64,000 nucleotides of DNA from assembly GCF_000515115.1 (NCBI RefSeq), contig NZ_AZXF01000023.1:186-64185 (forward strand). Direction: 5' to 3'. Shown one piece after another: positions 16,783 through 27,029 of this stretch; position 1 is the first letter of the stretch, and every line of letters begins with the position of its first letter. The DNA is from Nocardiopsis sp. CNT312. Lineage in GTDB: Bacteria > Actinomycetota > Actinomycetes > Streptosporangiales > Streptosporangiaceae. The translations under genes were made by a program, and so were the position numbers. The notes beneath the pieces were generated by a model. It had not been told where the DNA came from. It searched no databases and worked only from the letters and a program-made list of their open reading frames with translations.

Positions 16783-18135
16783 GTGGCTGATCTCGGAAGC
16801 ATCTTCAAGGCATACGATGTACGCGGTGTGATACCGGACACCCTCAACGCGGACGTCGCCCGCGCGATCGGGGCGGCCTTCGCCCGGGTGGTCGGCGGAG
16901 CGGCCGTCGTGGTCGCACACGACATGCGCCCCTCCTCACCGGAACTCACCGCGGCCTTCGCCGAGGGGGTCACCTCGCAGGGAGTCGACGTGGTGCACGC
17001 GGGTCTGGGCTCCACCGACCTGCTGTACTACGGTTCGGGCCACCTGGACCTGCCCGGTGCCATGTTCACCGCCAGCCACAACCCGGCCCAGTACAACGGC
17101 ATCAAGATGTGCCGGGCCGGCGCTGCGCCCATCAGCGGCGAGACCGGGCTGGACGAGATCCGCCGCCTGGCCGAGGAGGGTGTTCCCGCCTTCGACGGAC
17201 CCGCGGGCACCGTCACCGAGCGCGACCTGCTGCCGGGCTACGCCGAGCACCTGCGCGGCCTCGTCGACCTGTCGGGCATCCGCCCCCTGAAGGTCGCCGT
17301 GGACGCGGGCAACGGCATGGGCGGCCACACCGTCCCCGCCGTCCTGGGGCAGGGGCTGCCGCTGGACCTCCTCCCCCTCTACTTCGAACTGGACGGGACC
17401 TTCCCCAATCACCCCGCCAACCCGCTCGACCCGGACAATCTGGTCGACCTCCAGGCGAAGGTGCGCGAGTCCGGAGCCGACCTCGGTCTGGCCTTCGACG
17501 GCGACGCCGACCGCTGCTTCGTCGTCGACGAGCACGGCGAGGCCGTCCCCCCGTCGGCCGTCACCGCGCTGGTCGCCGCCCAGGAGTTGAAGCGTGAGCC
17601 CGGGGCCACGGTCATCCACAACCTCATCACCTCCGCGGCCGTCCCCGAGATCGTGCGCGAGAGGGGCGGGGTCCCCGTGCGCACCCGGGTCGGCCACTCC
17701 TTCGTCAAGGCCACCATGGCCGAGACCGGAGCGATCTTCGGCGGTGAGCACTCCGCCCACTACTACTTCCGCGACTTCTGGCGGGCCGACACCGGCATGC
17801 TCGCGGCCATGCACGTCCTGCGTGTCCTGGGTGCCCAGGAGCGGCCCCTCTCGGAGATCACCGCGGAGTACTCGCGCTACGCGGCCTCGGGCGAGATCAA
17901 CTCCACCGTCACCGACACCGGAGCGCGGATGGCACAGGTGCGCGAGGCCTTCGCCGGCGGGGACGGCGTCACCGTCGACGAACTCGACGGGCTGAGCGTC
18001 ACCCTGCCCGACGGGTCCTGGTTCAACCTGCGCGCCTCCAACACCGAGCCGCTGCTGCGGCTCAACGTGGAGGCGCCCGACGACGTCACCGTCGCCACAC
18101 TGCGCGACAAGGTCCTGGGCATCGTCCGCGCCTGA
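16783..18135 (+). CDS. manB: phosphomannomutase/phosphoglucomutase ManB
   Basis: A 450-residue alpha-D-phosphohexomutase that interconverts mannose-6-phosphate and mannose-1-phosphate, feeding GDP-mannose for glycans and lipoglycans. The phosphoserine loop is TASHNP with Ser98, the metal loop is DGDADR at 239-244, the sugar loop is GGEHSAHYYF, and the C-terminal phosphate-binding loop contains RASNTEPLLR. Four domains are complete and the length is normal. GTG start with GGAGAAG upstream. It lies between DUF3499 and Trm112, the conserved actinomycete order. Confidence 0.95.
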   Translation: MADLGSIFKAYDVRGVIPDTLNADVARAIGAAFARVVGGAAVVVAHDMRPSSPELTAAFAEGVTSQGVDVVHAGLGSTDLLYYGSGHLDLPGAMFTASHNPAQYNGIKMCRAGAAPISGETGLDEIRRLAEEGVPAFDGPAGTVTERDLLPGYAEHLRGLVDLSGIRPLKVAVDAGNGMGGHTVPAVLGQGLPLDLLPLYFELDGTFPNHPANPLDPDNLVDLQAKVRESGADLGLAFDGDADRCFVVDEHGEAVPPSAVTALVAAQELKREPGATVIHNLITSAAVPEIVRERGGVPVRTRVGHSFVKATMAETGAIFGGEHSAHYYFRDFWRADTGMLAAMHVLRVLGAQERPLSEITAEYSRYAASGEINSTVTDTGARMAQVREAFAGGDGVTVDELDGLSVTLPDGSWFNLRASNTEPLLRLNVEAPDDVTVATLRDKVLGIVRA

Positions 18136-18287
18136 CCCGTGGTGCGGGCCCGGGACGCGTGCTCCGGGCCCGCACCTCCGGTAGCTTCGACAGCACCACC
18201 GGCCGCGGAACGGTCCACGGCATCGGCGACACCCGCGTCCGCTCCGGAGCGGACGGCCGCGGCCACACCATACAGAAGGAGGAGGGC

Positions 18288-18338
18288 GTGCCCTCCCGGT
18301 CCTGCGGGACCGGGCCCGCACGTCCGGCACACCGATGA
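18288..18338 (+). CDS. possible 16-codon leader peptide coupled to Trm112
   Basis: A near-ideal ribosome-binding site (AAGGAGGAGGG, 18277-18287) is followed by GTG at 18288 and a 16-codon frame whose TGA overlaps the Trm112 ATG (ATGA, 18335-18338). Trm112 itself has no ribosome-binding site, so it probably depends on translation of this frame. An 8-bp hairpin CCCGGTCC-TGCG-GGACCGGG (18295-18314) lies inside the frame and could act as a switch. Inferred from sequence; no known peptide. Confidence 0.5.
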   Translation: MPSRSCGTGPARPAHR

Positions 18339-18511
18339 GCACGACGATCGACGGATGGCTGCTGGACATCCTGGTCTGCCCGCAGAGCCAGGCCCCGCTG
18401 CGCCACGACCCCGAGACCGACGAACTGGTCTGCGACGAGAGCGGTCTGGCCTACCCCATCAGAGACGGCATCCCGGTGCTGCTCGTCGACGAGGCCCGCA
18501 GGATCGACTGA
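18335..18511 (+). CDS. Trm112/UPF0434-family protein
   Basis: A 58-residue protein with the LLDILVCPQSQAPL opening, CDE-type second half and YPIRDGIPVLL core typical of the bacterial UPF0434/Trm112 fold. In this family pairs of cysteines can bind zinc; only Cys15 and Cys33 are seen here. Eukaryotic and archaeal Trm112 activates methyltransferases, and the bacterial role is unclear. It follows manB as in other actinomycetes. The ATG overlaps the stop of a short leader frame. Confidence 0.85.
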   Translation: MSTTIDGWLLDILVCPQSQAPLRHDPETDELVCDESGLAYPIRDGIPVLLVDEARRID

Positions 18512-18667
18512 GGCCGGAAGGGAACGCTTGGGCCGTCGCGGCGGTCACAACAGTGACGGCGCAGCGGACCCGGTGCCGCCGGGTGTGCATCCACGGTCAC
18601 GTGTGCCCGCTAACCCGTACCCTGTTGCTGCGCGCACCGCTCATCACGAATGCCCTGGAGGACACCG

Positions 18668-20002
18668 ATGTCCGGTCCTGAACCGCTACAGGCGAGCGAC
18701 CCCGCGGAGTTCGGCGGGTACCGAGTGACCGGACGCCTGGGCAGGGGAGGCCAGGGCATCGTCTACCTCGCCGAGGACACCGCAGGCGACCCTGTGGCCG
18801 TCAAGGTCCTCAACGACCAGTGGTCCGCCGACAGCGACCTGCGCAAGCGTTTCGCCAAGGAGGTCCGCGCCGCTCAGAAGGTCGCCTCGTTCTGCACGGC
18901 GGCGATCCTCGACGCCCAGCTCGACGACGACCCGCCCTACGTGGTCAGTGAGTTCGTGCCCGGCAAGGACCTCCAGGACACGGTGGCCAAGGGCGCGCCG
19001 CTCAAGGGGTCCAAGCTCCAGCGGCTGGCGGTGTCCACGGCCACCGCCCTGGTGGCCATCCACAAGGCGGGGATCGTCCACCGCGACTTCAAGCCCGGCA
19101 ACGTCCTGCTCGGTCCGGACGGACCGCGGGTCATCGACTTCGGTATCGCCCGCATGGACGACGGCACCGCCACCATGACCAACTCGATCGTCGGAACGCC
19201 CTCGTACATGGCACCCGAACAGATCGAGGGCCGCGGGGTCACCGACAAGTGCGACATCTTCGCTTGGGGCTGCGTCATCGCCTTCGCCGCCACCGGCAAC
19301 GCCCCGTTCGGCTCCGACACCGTGCCCGCGGTGGTGCACCGCGTGGTCAGTGCACCGCCCGCCCTGGACGGTATGGACGAGACCCTGCGCCCCGTCGTCG
19401 AGGCCTGTCTGGACAAGAACCCCGACCGCCGCCCCAACGCGCAGAGCCTGCTCATGCGCCTGCTCGGCCACGAGAGCGCCGACGACGCGGCCGCCTCCAC
19501 CGACGAGGCCTTCCGCCGGGGCGAGCAGATCGCCCAGACGGGCCTCCTGCCCGCCGGCGCGCAGGTTCCGCCCGCGGTGCAGCGGTCGCCGCGTACCGGC
19601 CCCCAGCAGGGTTTCGGAGGCTATCCGCCGCACGTGTCCGATCCCGGACACGGCCCCACGTCCTCCGAGCCGCGGCCGGGCACCGCGGGCCACCCCGTGA
19701 ACTCCAACCCGCGTCCCGCGTTCGGCGGCCACCCCGGCACCTCCAACCCCCGGCACGGGATGCCGGGGATGTACCCGAACCCCGGGCCGCCCCACCCCCA
19801 GCGGCGGCCCGTGCCGCCCGGCACACCGATGGCCGGAGGCGCCAGCCCCAACCAGGCCTATGCGTCTCCCGGCCGCCCCGGCCCGATGCCGCGCCCGGCG
19901 CAGCCGCCCTCGCCGCTCCAGCAGAGCTGGGTGATCCCGGCCGTCCTGATCACCATCGTCATCCTGGTCCTGCTGCTGGTGCTGATCGCGGTCAGCCAAT
20001 AG
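18668..20002 (+). CDS. membrane-anchored Ser/Thr protein kinase without extracellular sensor
   Basis: A 444-residue Hanks-type kinase. The kinase domain spans about 17-275: Gly loop GRGGQGIV 25-32, Lys46, catalytic HRD 138-140 followed by FKPGN, DFG 157-159, activation loop with TPSY, and APE 182-184. A Pro/Gly/Arg-rich linker of about 140 residues leads to one C-terminal helix (about 422-441) ending three residues from the C terminus. Unlike PknB-type kinases there is no outer PASTA or sensor domain. ATG at 18668 has GGAGG seven bases upstream. Other actinomycetes often carry SIS-domain and ManA genes at this place. Confidence 0.92.
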   Translation: MSGPEPLQASDPAEFGGYRVTGRLGRGGQGIVYLAEDTAGDPVAVKVLNDQWSADSDLRKRFAKEVRAAQKVASFCTAAILDAQLDDDPPYVVSEFVPGKDLQDTVAKGAPLKGSKLQRLAVSTATALVAIHKAGIVHRDFKPGNVLLGPDGPRVIDFGIARMDDGTATMTNSIVGTPSYMAPEQIEGRGVTDKCDIFAWGCVIAFAATGNAPFGSDTVPAVVHRVVSAPPALDGMDETLRPVVEACLDKNPDRRPNAQSLLMRLLGHESADDAAASTDEAFRRGEQIAQTGLLPAGAQVPPAVQRSPRTGPQQGFGGYPPHVSDPGHGPTSSEPRPGTAGHPVNSNPRPAFGGHPGTSNPRHGMPGMYPNPGPPHPQRRPVPPGTPMAGGASPNQAYASPGRPGPMPRPAQPPSPLQQSWVIPAVLITIVILVLLLVLIAVSQ

Positions 20003-20061
20003 CCCGCCACGGACGCCTGAGGGCGCAGCCCCCTGCCCGGCCGTGTGCGGGGAACCGGTCT

Positions 20062-21213
20062 TCACACCCGGGTCAGGGCGTTCATGGAACGGGAGACCGC
20101 CTCGTCCACGAGGTCGCGGATCTCCGGCCAGCGCTCGTCGACGGAGTCGGTGGGGATCACCGTCACGCTGTCGGCCCGGGACATGTCCAGGGTGTCCCTG
20201 ACACCCTCGGGCGTGGTGAGCCTGCCGTCGGCGGTGACCGCCAGCACCCCGGTCTCGGGGCGTCCGACCTCCTGGACCACCACGAACAGGGTCAGGGAGG
20301 CGTCGCCCGCCACCAGCTCCAGTGAGGTCCACCAGTGCGCGGCGCCCGGGGTGAGGACCGTGCGCGAGGCGGGCGCGCTGCCCGGGTCCTGCCTCGGGGC
20401 GTCGCCGGAGCCCCCAGAACGCACCGTCGTGCCCGCCCGCGGGTCCATGGCCCGCAGCATGAGGTCCAACGCCTCCCCCCGCGAACGAACGTAGGCCTCG
20501 ATCCGTCGACACGTCACCGAGGCCAGCGGCGGTCGGCTCCCACGGGGCTCGGGGACCTCCGCGGGCACCCAGCACAGCTCGTCGCGCAGCGTGCCGGTGG
20601 CCAGGCGGGCGACGTGGTGGACCAGCCCGGCGAGCCGTTCGCCGGGCTCCCGGACGGTGACCGGGGGCCGCAGGGCCAGCGGGTCGGGCAGGAGCGGCGG
20701 GTAGCAGGCGCGTTGGAGCACGGCCGAGGCGAGCATCCAGGGCAGCACCCACGGAAGGCCGTCGTCGGGGCTTGTGCCTGTGGCGCCGAGGAGGTCGGCG
20801 CACCCGGCGAGGACGTGGGCGGCGCGCACCACGGGGTGGGCGGGCAGTTCCGCGGCCTCCGCCAGGTTCCGCGACTCGTTCCAGTCCAGTCGGCGCTCCG
20901 GAACCCGGCAGGCCCGGTCGGTCGGCAAGGCGGCAGCGAGGGCCGACAGCTGCATGACGTAGTCCGCGCAGACGGGCTGTCCCGCCATCCCCTCCCTGGA
21001 GACGGAGAGCACCGCCTCCACCAGGCCGGGGCCGCCGCCCAGCTCACGGACGCGCCGGTGCACCAGCTCCTGCCGTGCGGCCGCGCGGGCCTCCCGGGGC
21101 CGCCCGTCGCGTTGGCCCGCCCAGATGGTCCGGAGCCGGTCGACGTCCGTGAGTTCGTCACGGACGCGGGCGGGAAGAGGATGTGAGGCAGCGTCGCTGC
21201 GCAGGGTGTCCAC
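20062..21213 (-). CDS. hypothetical protein, 383 residues
   Basis: Not recognised. It is a soluble-looking protein: the N-terminal 250 residues are helix-rich with many Arg and Ala, a Gly/Ser/Pro-rich linker lies near 270-290, and the C-terminal part (after about 295) has alternating hydrophobics suggesting a small beta-rich domain. GTG at 21213 lacks a clear ribosome-binding site. It is convergent with the kinase gene (59 bases between stops) and head to tail with the MerR gene, in a place where the conserved core block is interrupted. It could be a substrate or partner of the kinase, but that is only positional. Confidence 0.6.
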   Translation of the reverse strand: MDTLRSDAASHPLPARVRDELTDVDRLRTIWAGQRDGRPREARAAARQELVHRRVRELGGGPGLVEAVLSVSREGMAGQPVCADYVMQLSALAAALPTDRACRVPERRLDWNESRNLAEAAELPAHPVVRAAHVLAGCADLLGATGTSPDDGLPWVLPWMLASAVLQRACYPPLLPDPLALRPPVTVREPGERLAGLVHHVARLATGTLRDELCWVPAEVPEPRGSRPPLASVTCRRIEAYVRSRGEALDLMLRAMDPRAGTTVRSGGSGDAPRQDPGSAPASRTVLTPGAAHWWTSLELVAGDASLTLFVVVQEVGRPETGVLAVTADGRLTTPEGVRDTLDMSRADSVTVIPTDSVDERWPEIRDLVDEAVSRSMNALTRV

Positions 21214-21311
21214 GTTGTGATGCGTAGCCGGTGGACCGAACGGTGAAACCTCTCGGGACGGCCGTTACCGGACGCGTGCGCGGGACAACCCCCGGTGGAT
21301 GTGCGCGTCAC

Positions 21312-21719
21312 TCACGAGCCGTTCCTGCGGAGCAGGCGCATCGCCTTCTGCTTGTCGAAGTCCATCGCGCGGGCCGGAGCCTGGGCGAGGCGGCCGAGGC
21401 GTTCCCCGTGCGCGCGCACCCGCGCCAGGACCTCGGGTTCGGCCAGGACGCGCAGCGCGAACGCCAGGGCGGCGGGAGGGATGTCGAACTCGCGCTCCAT
21501 CCGCAGCCCCACCGCTATGGTGTGCAGGTCCTCCTCGGTGAAGCGACGGTGTCGGTGGCCGCGTCCCGTGGGCTGTTCCTGGGTGCGGGGCAGCAGGCCC
21601 AGCGCCTCCCGGTAGCGGAGCATGCGCGCCGTGGTGCCGACCCGCTCGGCCGCCGCGGAGATCGGGACGGCGCCAGTTGTCCGGGAGGGTGCGGGCGGGG
21701 TGTCGTCGAGGGCGGCCAT
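21312..21719 (-). CDS. MerR-family transcriptional regulator
   Basis: A 135-residue protein whose winged helix-turn-helix begins about residue 18 ([26 protein letters not shown]) and includes the wing [10 protein letters not shown]. The C-terminal helix is short and lacks a cysteine cluster or an added effector domain, so the signal is unknown. It is divergent from sahH, with 126 bases of AT-rich spacer between them, so control of the methyl-cycle genes and of itself is a reasonable guess. Confidence 0.85.
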   Translation of the reverse strand: MAALDDTPPAPSRTTGAVPISAAAERVGTTARMLRYREALGLLPRTQEQPTGRGHRHRRFTEEDLHTIAVGLRMEREFDIPPAALAFALRVLAEPEVLARVRAHGERLGRLAQAPARAMDFDKQKAMRLLRRNGS

Positions 21720-21845
21720 GGAGCGAGCCTAACGAACTTCTTCGGAGGCCAGGGAAAATCTGCCGATGCAATGTCAATTTTTCCTCTCCGCTGGTGGAAC
21801 AGCTCTACAATCAGGGTCGCCACCACGATCAGAGTTGAGGAATCC

Positions 21846-23282
<1,437 letters not shown>

Positions 23283-23285
23283 GCC

Positions 23286-24548
23286 ATGTCCGCACCCTCA
23301 CACGAGGTCGCGGACCTCGGCCTCTCCGGGGCCGGGGTCCGCCGGATCGCCTGGGCCGAGCGGTCGATGCCCGTGCTGGGCAAGGTACGCGAGCGCTTCG
23401 AGCGCGAGCGGCCCCTGGCGGGCCTGCGCGTCGCCGCGTGCCTGCACGTGACGGCGGAGACCGCCAACCTGCTGCGGGCCCTCAGGGCGGGCGGAGCCGA
23501 TGTCTGGCTGGCCGCCTCCAACCCGGTCTCCACCCAGGACGACACGGCCGCCGCGCTGGTGAGCGAGTACGGCGTGGCGGTGCACGCCTGGGCGGGCATG
23601 GATCCGGCCGCCTACGACCGCAACCTCGTCGCCGTCCTGGAGTCCCGGCCGCACCTGCTGCTCGATGACGGCTGCGACCTGGTCAACACGGTGCACGCCG
23701 ACCGGCCCGACCTCATGGAGGGTGTGCTGGGCGGTTGCGAGCAGACCACCACCGGGGTGATCCGGCTCCGCCGGATGAGCGCCGAGGGGCAGTTGCGGCT
23801 GCCGATGGTGGCGGTCAACGACACCGCCACCAAGCGCATGTTCGACAACCGCTACGGCACCGGGCAGTCCACGATCGACGGGATCCTGCGGGCCACCAAC
23901 GCGATGCTGGCGGGGCGGACCGTGGTCGTGGCCGGGTTCGGCTACTGCGGGCGCGGCCTGGCCGAGCGGGCGCGCGGCATGGGTGCCCGGGTCGTGGTCA
24001 CCGAGGTCGACCCGGTCAAGGCGCTGGACGCGGTCATGCAGGGGTACACGGTCACCACCATGGCCGAGGCGGCCCGGCTCGGCGACGTGTTCGTGACAGT
24101 GACCGGCAACCGGGACGTGGTCCGCGGCGAGCACCTGGACCGGATGCGCGACGGCGCGATCCTCGCCAACTCGGGCCACTTCGACCTGGAGATCGACCTG
24201 GTGGCGCTGGAGAGCAGGGCGGTCGAGGTCAACCGGGGCGTGCGTGAGCAGGCCGACGAGTACGTGTTCGCCGACGGTCGGCGCGTGCTGCTGCTCTCGG
24301 AGGGGCGCCTGGTGAACCTGGGGGCCGCGGAGGGCCACCCGGCGGCGGTGATGGACATGTCGTTCGCGGTGCAGGCGCTGACCACCGCCTGGCTCGCCCG
24401 CCACCACACCGAACTGGGGCCCGGGGTGGTGGAGGTGCCGGAGGAGACCGATATCGAGGTGGCCCGGCTCGAACTCGCGGAGCTCGGCGTGGCCATCGAC
24501 GCGCTCACCGAGGAGCAGGCGGGCTACCTGAGCTCCTGGCGTCCCTGA
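23286..24548 (+). CDS. second, short-type SAHH-like hydrolase
   Basis: A 420-residue paralogue of the preceding enzyme. It keeps the catalytic NDTATKRMFDNRYG motif and the Gly-rich NAD loop GFGYCGRG, but lacks the bacterial insert and the C-terminal KxxHYRY lid, ending GYLSSWRP. In these points it resembles archaeal/thermophile-type SAHH, some of which prefer S-inosylhomocysteine. Its ATG is three bases after the ahcY stop, so both are in one operon. Possible roles: a different thioether nucleoside (inosyl or other), or a spare SAHH. No inactivating change is seen. Confidence 0.85.
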   Translation: MSAPSHEVADLGLSGAGVRRIAWAERSMPVLGKVRERFERERPLAGLRVAACLHVTAETANLLRALRAGGADVWLAASNPVSTQDDTAAALVSEYGVAVHAWAGMDPAAYDRNLVAVLESRPHLLLDDGCDLVNTVHADRPDLMEGVLGGCEQTTTGVIRLRRMSAEGQLRLPMVAVNDTATKRMFDNRYGTGQSTIDGILRATNAMLAGRTVVVAGFGYCGRGLAERARGMGARVVVTEVDPVKALDAVMQGYTVTTMAEAARLGDVFVTVTGNRDVVRGEHLDRMRDGAILANSGHFDLEIDLVALESRAVEVNRGVREQADEYVFADGRRVLLLSEGRLVNLGAAEGHPAAVMDMSFAVQALTTAWLARHHTELGPGVVEVPEETDIEVARLELAELGVAIDALTEEQAGYLSSWRP

Positions 24549-24563
24549 GGCCCCGGCCGGGGG

Positions 24564-25367
24564 TCAGCGGGGGAAGGGGCCGCCGGGGCGCATCTGTGCC
24601 TCGTGTCGGCGGCGGCGCTCGGCCAGCACGGCGGCCAGGTACTCCGGTGGGGCCGTGCCGGGCGGCGGGGGCGGACTGGTCTGCGCGGCCACTTCGGAGG
24701 CGAGCCGGACGCCCATGTCGTGCCGTGCCCGTTCGGTCAGCTCCCAGAACCGCAGGACGTACTGGCGCGCGGCCGCGGCGGTCTCGGGGGAGAGCCCGGA
24801 CAGCTCGGTGGCGGCCGCCCAGTCGGCGAGGTGGCGCGGCATCGGTACGAACTCGTCCCGGCGGCCCCCCGCGCGTTCGGAGACCACCAGGGTGCCGCCC
24901 ACGAAGTCGCCCACGCGGCGGCCGTCGCGGTTGATCATCGAGGTGAACAGCGCGACCACACCGCCGGTCACCCAGATCTCCAGTGAGGCGGCGAGCGCAC
25001 GGGCCAGGGCCTGGCGGAAGCGGACCGGCGACCCGTCCGTGCCCACCACACGCAGCCCCAGCGCCATTTTGCCCAGGGACCGCCCGCGCGAGAGCGACTC
25101 GAAGGCGGTCGGGTACCCGATGATGATGAGGACCGTCCCCGCGAGGGCGATCGCGGCGGTGGCGGCCGGATCCACGCCGTCGGCGATCCACGCCGTGAGT
25201 ATGCCGAGCAGGAGCAGCATGACCACTTGGAGTGGGATGTCGATGAGGGCGGCCGCCGCCCGGGAGGCGAAACCGGCCGGACGCAGGTCGAGGACCACCG
25301 CGTCCCCCGTCACCAGGGGCGACGCCTCGTAGAAGCCCCCAGGGGCCTGTGTACCGGGATGGGACAC
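24564..25367 (-). CDS. RDD-family membrane protein
   Basis: A 267-residue protein. An N-terminal RDD domain has FASRAAAALIDIPLQ in the first helix and SLGKMALGLRVVGTDG later; three to four membrane helices are visible to about residue 165. A cytoplasmic, Arg/Glu-rich C-terminal extension follows. GTG at 25367 is chosen for the GGAG nine bases upstream. It is divergent from the SpoIIM-like gene; this RDD/SpoIIM pair next to MoxR and DUF58 genes is a known actinobacterial arrangement (compare the mycobacterial moxR2 locus). Function is unknown. Confidence 0.85.
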   Translation of the reverse strand: MSHPGTQAPGGFYEASPLVTGDAVVLDLRPAGFASRAAAALIDIPLQVVMLLLLGILTAWIADGVDPAATAAIALAGTVLIIIGYPTAFESLSRGRSLGKMALGLRVVGTDGSPVRFRQALARALAASLEIWVTGGVVALFTSMINRDGRRVGDFVGGTLVVSERAGGRRDEFVPMPRHLADWAAATELSGLSPETAAAARQYVLRFWELTERARHDMGVRLASEVAAQTSPPPPPGTAPPEYLAAVLAERRRRHEAQMRPGGPFPR

Positions 25368-25483
25368 CTGCACACGCTCCCTCGTGGAAGGTACGAACCG
25401 TACGTGTTGCACACTACCGCTGACCGTCGGGAACACTCCCGGCGGCCGTGGCGTCGACGACCGGACGCAGTAGGGTCTCATGC

Positions 25484-26476
25484 GTGGATATCGACGTGTT
25501 CGCACAGGCACACGCCCAGGAGTGGGACCGGCTGGACCGTCTGGTGCGCGGACGCCGGCACCTGGAGGGCGAGGAGATCGACGAGCTGGTCGAGCTGTAC
25601 CAGCGGGTCTCCACCCACCTGTCGGTGGTGCGCTCCTCCGGCCAGGACCCCGCCCTGGTGGGGCGCCTGTCGGCGCTGGTCGCACGTGCGCGGTCGGCCG
25701 TGACCGGTGCGCACACCTCGGCCTGGCGGGACTTGGCGGGGTTCTTCACCCGGGTGTTCCCCGCGGTGCTGTACCGGATGCGCTGGTGGTGGATCGGGGT
25801 GACCGCCGGGATGCTCCTGCTGGCCTCGGCGACGGCGGCGTGGATCGTCGGCGACCCGCAGGTCCTGCACTCGCTGGGCACCCCGGAGTCGATGTCGCGG
25901 TACGTCGAGCACGACTTCGGCAACTACTACGTGGAGAATCCGTCGGGGTCGTTCGCCGCCCAGGTGTGGACCAACAACGCGTGGATCGCGGCGCAGGCGA
26001 TCGTGGGCGGTGCCTTCTTCGGCCTGTACACACTGTGGGTGCTGGTGAGCAACGCGGTCGCGATCGGTCAGGTGGCGGGGCTGATGCTCGCGCACGGCCG
26101 GGGGCCGGAGTTCTTCGGGCTGATCCTGCCGCACGGCCTGCTGGAGCTCACGGCGGTGTTCGTTGCCGGAGGCGTGGGGCTCAAGCTCGGGTGGACGATC
26201 ATCTCCCCCGGGGACCGGACACGGCTGCGGGCGCTCGGAGAGGAGGGCCGCGCGGCGGTCGCGGTGGTGCTGGGGCTGGTGGTGGTGCTGTTCCTGTCCG
26301 GGCTCATCGAGGGGTTCGTGACGGGGTACGTGCACACCACGTGGCTGCGCATCGGGATCGGCGCGGTCGCCGAGATCCTGTTCCTGGCGTATGTGTTCAC
26401 CCTCGGCCGCAGGGCGCACCGTGAGGGCGAGACAGGCGACCTGAAGGACGCCCCGCAGGCCGTCCCCGTGGCGTAG
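25484..26476 (+). CDS. stage II sporulation protein M-like (DUF95) membrane protein
   Basis: A 330-residue protein: a helical cytoplasmic N-terminal part of about 90 residues, then five to six membrane helices with the SpoIIM/DUF95 signature (NNAWIAAQAIVGGAFFGLYTLW-like and LPHGLLELTAVF). In firmicutes SpoIIM works in engulfment; in actinomycetes the role is unknown and need not be sporulation. There is no good ribosome-binding site. TAGGGT ends seven bases before the GTG, so a leaderless message is likely. It is divergent from the RDD gene and part of the MoxR locus. Confidence 0.85.
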   Translation: MDIDVFAQAHAQEWDRLDRLVRGRRHLEGEEIDELVELYQRVSTHLSVVRSSGQDPALVGRLSALVARARSAVTGAHTSAWRDLAGFFTRVFPAVLYRMRWWWIGVTAGMLLLASATAAWIVGDPQVLHSLGTPESMSRYVEHDFGNYYVENPSGSFAAQVWTNNAWIAAQAIVGGAFFGLYTLWVLVSNAVAIGQVAGLMLAHGRGPEFFGLILPHGLLELTAVFVAGGVGLKLGWTIISPGDRTRLRALGEEGRAAVAVVLGLVVVLFLSGLIEGFVTGYVHTTWLRIGIGAVAEILFLAYVFTLGRRAHREGETGDLKDAPQAVPVA

Positions 26477-26515
26477 GGCGGGTGGGGCGCGGAGGCTTGT
26501 GGCGCCATCGACCAT

Positions 26516-26593
26516 ATGGACGAGGACACCCTCCACTGGTTCAAGAGCAGCTACAGCGGTATCAGCACCGGCTGCGTGGAGGTCGCTCTTCTC
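26516..26593 (+). pseudogene. truncated DUF397 gene fragment
   Basis: The start reads MDEDTLHWFKSSYSG and then CVEVALL, an unmistakable beginning of a DUF397 protein (usually 60-80 residues, paired with XRE regulators). After about 26 codons the family pattern stops and the frame runs into unrelated Arg-rich sequence. It is a 5' fragment joined to other debris, with no XRE partner nearby. Confidence 0.7.
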
Positions 26594-27026
26594 GGCAGTG
26601 CAGGTCGAACGGCAGCACGCTCAAGCACGGGAGGACGCCGAACGCCTGAGGCACGACGAGGCGAACCGGGCCGAACCCGCCCGCATCGCGGAAGAGATGG
26701 GCCCCTCGGATGCGTGGTGGCCTCTACCGGATGCGAGCGGGCAAACGCGCGCTGGGCCGCGGGCAGCGGGGCCGCGTTGCTGGGTGGAGCTTCAGGGGCC
26801 CTTCAACCTTTCCACTGCGGTCGGCGCGCCCACTTCGACGACCGCCGCGCCGGCACTCTTTCGTCCCGAGGCCGACCGGGTCGATGGCACCGCCGCCCGG
26901 GTGCTCGTCGACCAGATGCGGGCTGTTGACCGGCAGATACGGCTAGGAGAGTTCGCTGGCCGGTTGGAGCCGCATGAATTGGACGATGCGGATCACGCCT
27001 GTCGTCTCATTCTGGGACTCCTGTAG
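26589..27026 (+). pseudogene. decayed antitoxin/MazF-PemK toxin module
   Basis: From 26710 one frame starts MRGGLYRMRAGKRALGR, like the N terminus of MazF/PemK toxins. Around 26770 the match moves to another frame, which continues VGAPTSTTAAPALFRPEA, then VLVDQMRAVDRQ and GRLEPHELDDADHACR to a stop at 27026, the typical MazF C-terminal half. One frameshift therefore breaks the toxin. Just upstream in the second frame, EDAERLRHDEANRAE resembles an antitoxin C-terminal helix. MazF toxins are sequence-specific endoribonucleases; this copy should be dead unless the shift is a sequencing error. Confidence 0.6.
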
Positions 27027-27029
27027 GGC

